9,265 nt of DNA. Source: Gemmatimonadota bacterium. GTDB lineage: Bacteria; Gemmatimonadota; Gemmatimonadetes; Gemmatimonadales; GWC2-71-9. The position numbers and the translations under genes are program-made. This document shows, one piece after another, positions 6,097 to 9,265 of the stretch; the first letter of the stretch is position 1, and every line of letters begins with the position of its first letter. The notes beneath the pieces were generated by a model, which saw nothing but the letters and a program-made list of their open reading frames with translations, made no database searches and was not told the DNA's origin. The stretch covers positions 1 to 9,265 of the forward strand of contig JAOUDR010000077.1 of NCBI GenBank assembly GCA_029859185.1. Direction: 5' to 3'.

Positions 6097-7188
6097 TCAG
6101 CGCGGAAACAGACGTCGATCCAGACCCGGAATGATCCGCACCGCGTTTTCGAAGTAGACCTTGCGCAGGACCGCGTCCGGCAGCCCGAGGCCGTACAGTC
6201 GCCAGAAGGCGTGCCGTTTCCGGTAGTAGGGGAAGTACTCGTCAGCCGTTTCGAGCACCCGGAAGTACGTGAAGTACTCCGTCGGCTCCCAAACGTCCTT
6301 CCCCATCAGGATCCGATCCTGGTACTTGCTGAAGAACGCCGCCGCGTGCCGCGGCTGCCGGCCGGGATCGTAGATCACGGCCCCCAACTCGGTGACGACG
6401 TTGGGCAGGGAATCGAGGATGCGCGCGAGTCGGTCCAGATCGTTCGCCATCCAGAGAAAGTGCGCGCCGATGAACGTGGTGCGCGGGTGCTTGCGGAAGA
6501 CGTGCAGCTGTTCGGTGAGGAGTCGCTCCCACGACGGTTCGCCCGTGCGCCTGCGATTCGGGCGCTCCTTCAACTCCAGCCACCGCTCGTTGGTGCGGTC
6601 CTGCGGATCCCAGAACGATGCAGGGTCGGCCGTATGAATCAGGACCGGGACGCCGAGTTCCCCGGCCTTTGCCCAGAGCGGATCGAGTCGCGGATCGTCC
6701 ACGGGCACGCGCCGACCCGCACGGTCGGTGACGTACATGCCGAGGTCCTTGAAGATCTTGAGACCTTGCGCGCCATTGCGCACGTCCGTCTCGAGTTGCG
6801 CCGCGGTCCGTGCGGGAAAGCCCGGATCGTCGATGCCCTCGTAGGACGGGTTCGCGAAGACCACGAACCGGTTCGGATGCGCTCCCTTCAGCGCCCGTAC
6901 GGTCTGTTGCAGCCGCACGCCGTTGCCGCCGGAGAGGTTCACGAACACGGCCATGTTGAGGGCATCCATCGCGCGCACGAGCTCGGCCACGCGTGCCGGC
7001 GTCATCTGCCCCCTGAGGTGATTGTGCACGTCCACGAACGGGAACCGCGCTCGCGTCACCGGATGCTCGGGCACCTTCAGGGTCGAGCGGGGTTCGTATT
7101 CCTCGAAGCTCATGTCCTGCGCATGAAGCGGACGCACCAACAGGCTTGCGACCATTCCCATCCACCACAGCCGCCAGATGTGTTGCAC
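6097..7188 (-). CDS. Exported metal-dependent amidohydrolase (Amidohydro_2 family)
   Basis: The 363-residue TIM-barrel hydrolase has a recognisable metal/active site: His55 and His57 (DVHNHL), Lys144 (GLKIFKDLG), His185 (LIHTADP), His243 (IGAHFLW) and Asp298 (MGKDVWEP). The family covers hydrolases and decarboxylases acting on small cyclic or amide substrates; the substrate here cannot be told. The N-terminus reads as a Sec signal peptide: a short Arg-containing n-region, a hydrophobic stretch WWMGMVASLLV, then PLHA before Gln24, so the mature enzyme should be periplasmic or secreted. I chose the GTG at 7188 because GGGAGG (7198-7193) precedes it by four bases and it gives a normal-length signal peptide; the longer frame to 7254 adds an Arg-rich tail that does not fit. 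The gene stands alone, divergent from the small secreted protein gene. Confidence 0.9.
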   Translation of the reverse strand: MQHIWRLWWMGMVASLLVRPLHAQDMSFEEYEPRSTLKVPEHPVTRARFPFVDVHNHLRGQMTPARVAELVRAMDALNMAVFVNLSGGNGVRLQQTVRALKGAHPNRFVVFANPSYEGIDDPGFPARTAAQLETDVRNGAQGLKIFKDLGMYVTDRAGRRVPVDDPRLDPLWAKAGELGVPVLIHTADPASFWDPQDRTNERWLELKERPNRRRTGEPSWERLLTEQLHVFRKHPRTTFIGAHFLWMANDLDRLARILDSLPNVVTELGAVIYDPGRQPRHAAAFFSKYQDRILMGKDVWEPTEYFTYFRVLETADEYFPYYRKRHAFWRLYGLGLPDAVLRKVYFENAVRIIPGLDRRLFPR

Positions 7189-7192
7189 GCTA

Positions 7193-7198
7193 CCTCCC
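7193..7198 (-). promoter_or_regulatory. Ribosome binding site deciding the amidohydrolase start
   Basis: GGGAGG on the - strand, followed by TAGC and then GTG at 7188. It supports this start over the longer frame opening at 7254 and over the ATG codons 27 and 33 bases downstream, which are too distant. Confidence 0.7.
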
Positions 7199-7480
7199 GC
7201 GATCGTGCGAATCGTGAAGCCGCCAAGGTGCCGCCGGCGTGCCGCTGCTGACAAGCGGTGATCGGATCGGTACCCATGAGGGTCGTCGGTGATCCATCAC
7301 ACGTTCCTGCGCGACGACGTGCGCGCGATCACATCGGGTGCCGAACGCTGGTGATCCGGCGCACGACGCTACCGAGGACACGCCGCACGGCACGAAACAG
7401 AAGCGTGACGTTGGTGAGACACGATACGGAGTCGATGAGGGCAACTCCCACATTCGAAGCGTGTCGTGTCGCGGGCTCGG
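7199..7480. other. Divergent intergenic region, no gene supported
   Basis: This spacer separates two divergent genes and must hold a promoter for each. It is GC-rich throughout and I find no convincing -35/-10 pair, operator dyad or RNA gene. Open frames crossing it on both strands are Arg/Pro/Ser-rich and lack ribosome sites; they look like the chance frames expected in high-GC DNA. Confidence 0.5.
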
Positions 7481-8026
7481 ATGCACCGGGCTTGGCTGGC
7501 CCGGCGTGGGACGGTGTGTGTGCTCGGAACCAAGCCAGCCAACGCTCTGCGACGTGGCGAGCGCCCCCTGACGCCCATCGTCGGCGCTCTCGTGTGCTTG
7601 GCGTTGAGCACACCAACGGTGGTAGCCCAAAGCCGGACCGTGGCGGTCAGAGCGAGCGCCATGGTCGTCGGTGGGGCCAACGCGGACATGTTGGCGGCGG
7701 AGGCCGTGCGACTCGATTCGCCGGTGCGAAGCGCTTCGTCCGTTGGGGCCGCGGCGGCACCCGACGTTTGGCGTATCACGGGGAGCCGCGATCAGCAAAT
7801 CAGCATCCAGGTCCACAGCGAGCCCGCGGTTGCCGGAGGATCGATCACGGCGGTCGCCGTCTGCGAGCTGAGGGAGGAGGCGGCCGACGAAGCCTGCTGG
7901 GAGCATGGCACGTCGTCGATCCGTGTGACCACGGCCGGCGTGCATCCGGACGTCACGGTACGCGTGGGACGGTCCGCGACTCGGAACACGCCCGTGCTCG
8001 TGACCATCGCCTACATCTCCGGGTAG
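7481..8026 (+). CDS. Small secreted protein of unknown function
   Basis: I do not recognise the family. The protein has a clear export signal: a hydrophobic run (PIVGALVCLALSTPTV) followed by VAQS, an Ala-x-Ala-like peptidase site, giving a mature part of about 130 residues. The mature region is rich in alternating Val/Ile/Thr (e.g. QQISIQVHSEPAV, DVTVRVGRS, PVLVTIAYIS), suggesting a beta-sandwich, with two Cys close together (AVCEL...EACWEHG) that could form a disulfide. Codon third positions are strongly G/C, as in real neighbours. The start is uncertain: ATG at 7481 gives an unusually long n-region, GTG at 7466 an even longer one, and no ribosome site is obvious for any candidate; a start nearer 7514-7568 would give a normal signal peptide. 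It converges on cydB with a 27-base gap. Confidence 0.7.
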   Translation: MHRAWLARRGTVCVLGTKPANALRRGERPLTPIVGALVCLALSTPTVVAQSRTVAVRASAMVVGGANADMLAAEAVRLDSPVRSASSVGAAAAPDVWRITGSRDQQISIQVHSEPAVAGGSITAVAVCELREEAADEACWEHGTSSIRVTTAGVHPDVTVRVGRSATRNTPVLVTIAYISG

Positions 8027-8032
8027 CGGACT

Positions 8033-8052
8033 CCCCCCCCCGAATCCTCGGG
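8033..8052. terminator. Possible shared terminator: C9 tract and small hairpin between convergent genes
   Basis: In the 27-base gap between the small secreted protein stop and the cydB stop there are nine consecutive C (8033-8041) and the dyad CCCGA-ATCC-TCGGG (8039-8052). A 5-bp GC-rich stem with a four-base loop could act on transcripts from either side, but no T-run follows on either strand, so termination by this hairpin alone is uncertain. Confidence 0.3.
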
Positions 8053-8053
8053 C

Positions 8054-9070
8054 TCAGTACGAGTGCTCGTCCAACCGGACCTTACCGCGGAAGGTCCAGT
8101 ACACGATGCCCGTGTACGTGAGGACGAAGGGCATCCCGATTCCCGCAATGATCAGCCCGATCGTGAGCGTCGTGCGACTCGACGCCGCGTTCATGATGGT
8201 CCAACTCAGGCTCGGGTCGTTCCGGGCGAGCAGGATGTTGGGGTACACGGCCATCGCGAAGAGGAATACCATGCAGGCGATCGTGAGTGTCGAGGCGAGG
8301 AACGCCCGCCCGTACCGTTGCAGGAACAGGCTGCGGGGGATGTAGGCAATCGCGAGCACGTTCGCGACGACGACGAGTCCCGCCCACGGATAGTGGCGGA
8401 AGTTGGTGGCGGCGCTCGGGACAAACAGCAGCGTGGAGATCGTGACCAGGAGGTACAGCACGAGGAACGCGCCCCACACGTGCCAGACGGCGCGCCCCAG
8501 TCGTTCCTGCACGGTGCCCTCGGTCTTGAGGTAGAGGAAAAGCGCGCCGTGCAGCGCAAAGAGCGCGACAGTGAGCGCGCCGACCAACCCCTGGTAGGGG
8601 CCAACGAGGTCGAGGACGCTGCCCACGAAAACGCCGCGGTCGTCGAGTGGCACGCCCACAATGCCGTTCCCCACCGCGACGCCGAAGATCACCGTGGCCA
8701 GCAGGCTCGAGCCGGAGAATCCCCAGTCCCACAGTCGCCGCCACCGGTCACCGGCCATCTTGCCACGAAACTCCAGGCTCACCGCGCGGAAGATGAGCGC
8801 GAAGAGCAGCAGCACGAACGCGAGGTAGAAGCCGGAGAAGATCGTGGCATAGGCCTCGGGGAACATCGCGAACAGGGCGCCGCCGAAGGTGACCAGCCAG
8901 ACCTCGTTCCCATCCCACAGCGGGCCGATCGCGTTCACGAACAACCGTCGTTCGCGCTCGTCCCGGGCGAGTGGATGGAGGATGCCGACACCGAGGTCGA
9001 AACCGTCGAGGATGGCATACCCGGTCAGGAGCAGGGCCATGAGTACGAACCAGACGAACTGGAGCGTCAT
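8054..9070 (-). CDS. cydB: Cytochrome bd ubiquinol oxidase subunit II
   Basis: This 338-residue integral membrane protein is the second subunit of cytochrome bd oxidase, which oxidises quinol and reduces oxygen to water in the inner membrane with high oxygen affinity. Family signatures are clear: LDGFDLGVG with Asp25, PLWDGNEVWL (Trp52, Asp53) followed by VTFGGALFAMFPEAYA, and YTGIVYWTFRGKV near the C-terminus. Eight or nine hydrophobic helices are visible. It is shorter than the E. coli subunit (379) but usual for many non-enterobacterial CydB proteins. The ATG at 9070 overlaps the cydA stop as ATGA, and AAGGA lies nine bases before it, so translation is probably coupled to cydA. No small CydX-like gene follows. 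Confidence 0.97.
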   Translation of the reverse strand: MTLQFVWFVLMALLLTGYAILDGFDLGVGILHPLARDERERRLFVNAIGPLWDGNEVWLVTFGGALFAMFPEAYATIFSGFYLAFVLLLFALIFRAVSLEFRGKMAGDRWRRLWDWGFSGSSLLATVIFGVAVGNGIVGVPLDDRGVFVGSVLDLVGPYQGLVGALTVALFALHGALFLYLKTEGTVQERLGRAVWHVWGAFLVLYLLVTISTLLFVPSAATNFRHYPWAGLVVVANVLAIAYIPRSLFLQRYGRAFLASTLTIACMVFLFAMAVYPNILLARNDPSLSWTIMNAASSRTTLTIGLIIAGIGMPFVLTYTGIVYWTFRGKVRLDEHSY

Positions 9071-9265
9071 GTGGCACCGTCCTTCGCGTCGGTCATCGAG
9101 ACCCGGTGGCCGGCAAGGGCCGCGGCCGCATCGACGAGATCGCCTCGGGTGCCGTCGCCGGGTGGCTCGGGTCCCTGCTGGATCTTGTGGTGGAGCACGA
9201 CGATCCAGAGAATGCCCAGCAGAAGATAGATGGCGCCGAACAGCAGAATGGACGTCAGCACCTGC
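9067..9265 (-). CDS. cydA: Cytochrome bd ubiquinol oxidase subunit I, C-terminal end (partial)
   Basis: Only about 65 residues lie in the window; the gene begins beyond the right edge, and the GTG at 9261 is an internal Val codon. The visible part is the last transmembrane helix (LTSILLFGAIYLLLGILWIVVL) followed by a charged cytoplasmic tail with a QQGPEPPGD stretch, as at the end of CydA proteins. Haem ligands and the quinol loop are outside the window. Position directly before cydB with an ATGA overlap makes the assignment secure despite the small fragment. Confidence 0.85.
   Translation of the reverse strand, partial: QVLTSILLFGAIYLLLGILWIVVLHHKIQQGPEPPGDGTRGDLVDAAAALAGHRVSMTDAKDGAT

Noticed and set aside
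6211..7251. Long + strand open frame (346 codons) opposite the amidohydrolase
   Set aside because: The amidohydrolase strand has metal-site motifs, a signal peptide and a ribosome site; the opposite frame has none and is Arg/His/Val-rich.
7190..7945. - strand open frame of 251 codons over the small secreted protein gene
   Set aside because: Arg/His/Ser-rich without motif or signal; the + strand frame has a signal peptide and better codon use.
8063..9229. Long + strand open frame (388 codons) opposite cydB
   Set aside because: cydB is unmistakable on the - strand; the opposite product is a low-complexity Glu/Arg/Asp/Gln-rich string produced by the complement of hydrophobic codons.

Overview
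The window is uniformly high-GC bacterial DNA carrying seven complete protein genes and two cut by the window edges. GC-rich codon third positions, the mix of families and the GACGACGG-type intergenic repeats suggest a Gemmatimonadota-like or similar high-GC soil/environmental Gram-negative bacterium. This is an inference from style only: no rRNA or other marker is present. I saw no tRNA, rRNA, CRISPR array or insertion sequence.

Layout. (1) The 3' end of an unidentified + strand gene (to 266) is followed by a 10-bp-periodic repeat with complementary arms. (2) A + strand gene (449-2332) encodes two fused glutaminase domains; the second has lost the nucleophilic Ser, the catalytic Lys and one Tyr. 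(3) Converging on it, sharing a CTAG stop overlap, is a tightly overlapped - strand operon read from about 5.7 kb down to 2.3 kb: circularly permuted ATP-grasp protein, alpha-E protein, transglutaminase-like protein. This conserved trio is predicted from comparative genomics to make and process a peptide or amide product. The ATP-grasp gene appears to use an upstream CTG start. (4) A spacer of about 440 bp holds two dyads built on GGTNACC and a second complementary-arm repeat. (5) An exported metal-dependent amidohydrolase lies on the - strand (6097-7188). (6) A small secreted protein of unknown function is divergent from it on the + strand (7481-8026). (7) Converging on that are cydB and the end of cydA (- strand), encoding the cytochrome bd quinol oxidase.

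How they fit together. The clearest functional unit is the ATP-grasp/alpha-E/transglutaminase operon, with ATGA and GTGATG junctions indicating translational coupling. The glutaminase fusion is its tail-to-tail neighbour. Glutaminase and amide-bond chemistry could be linked, but being convergent they are not co-transcribed, so this is speculative. CydAB is an independent respiratory operon. The most unusual element is the active-plus-degenerate tandem glutaminase.
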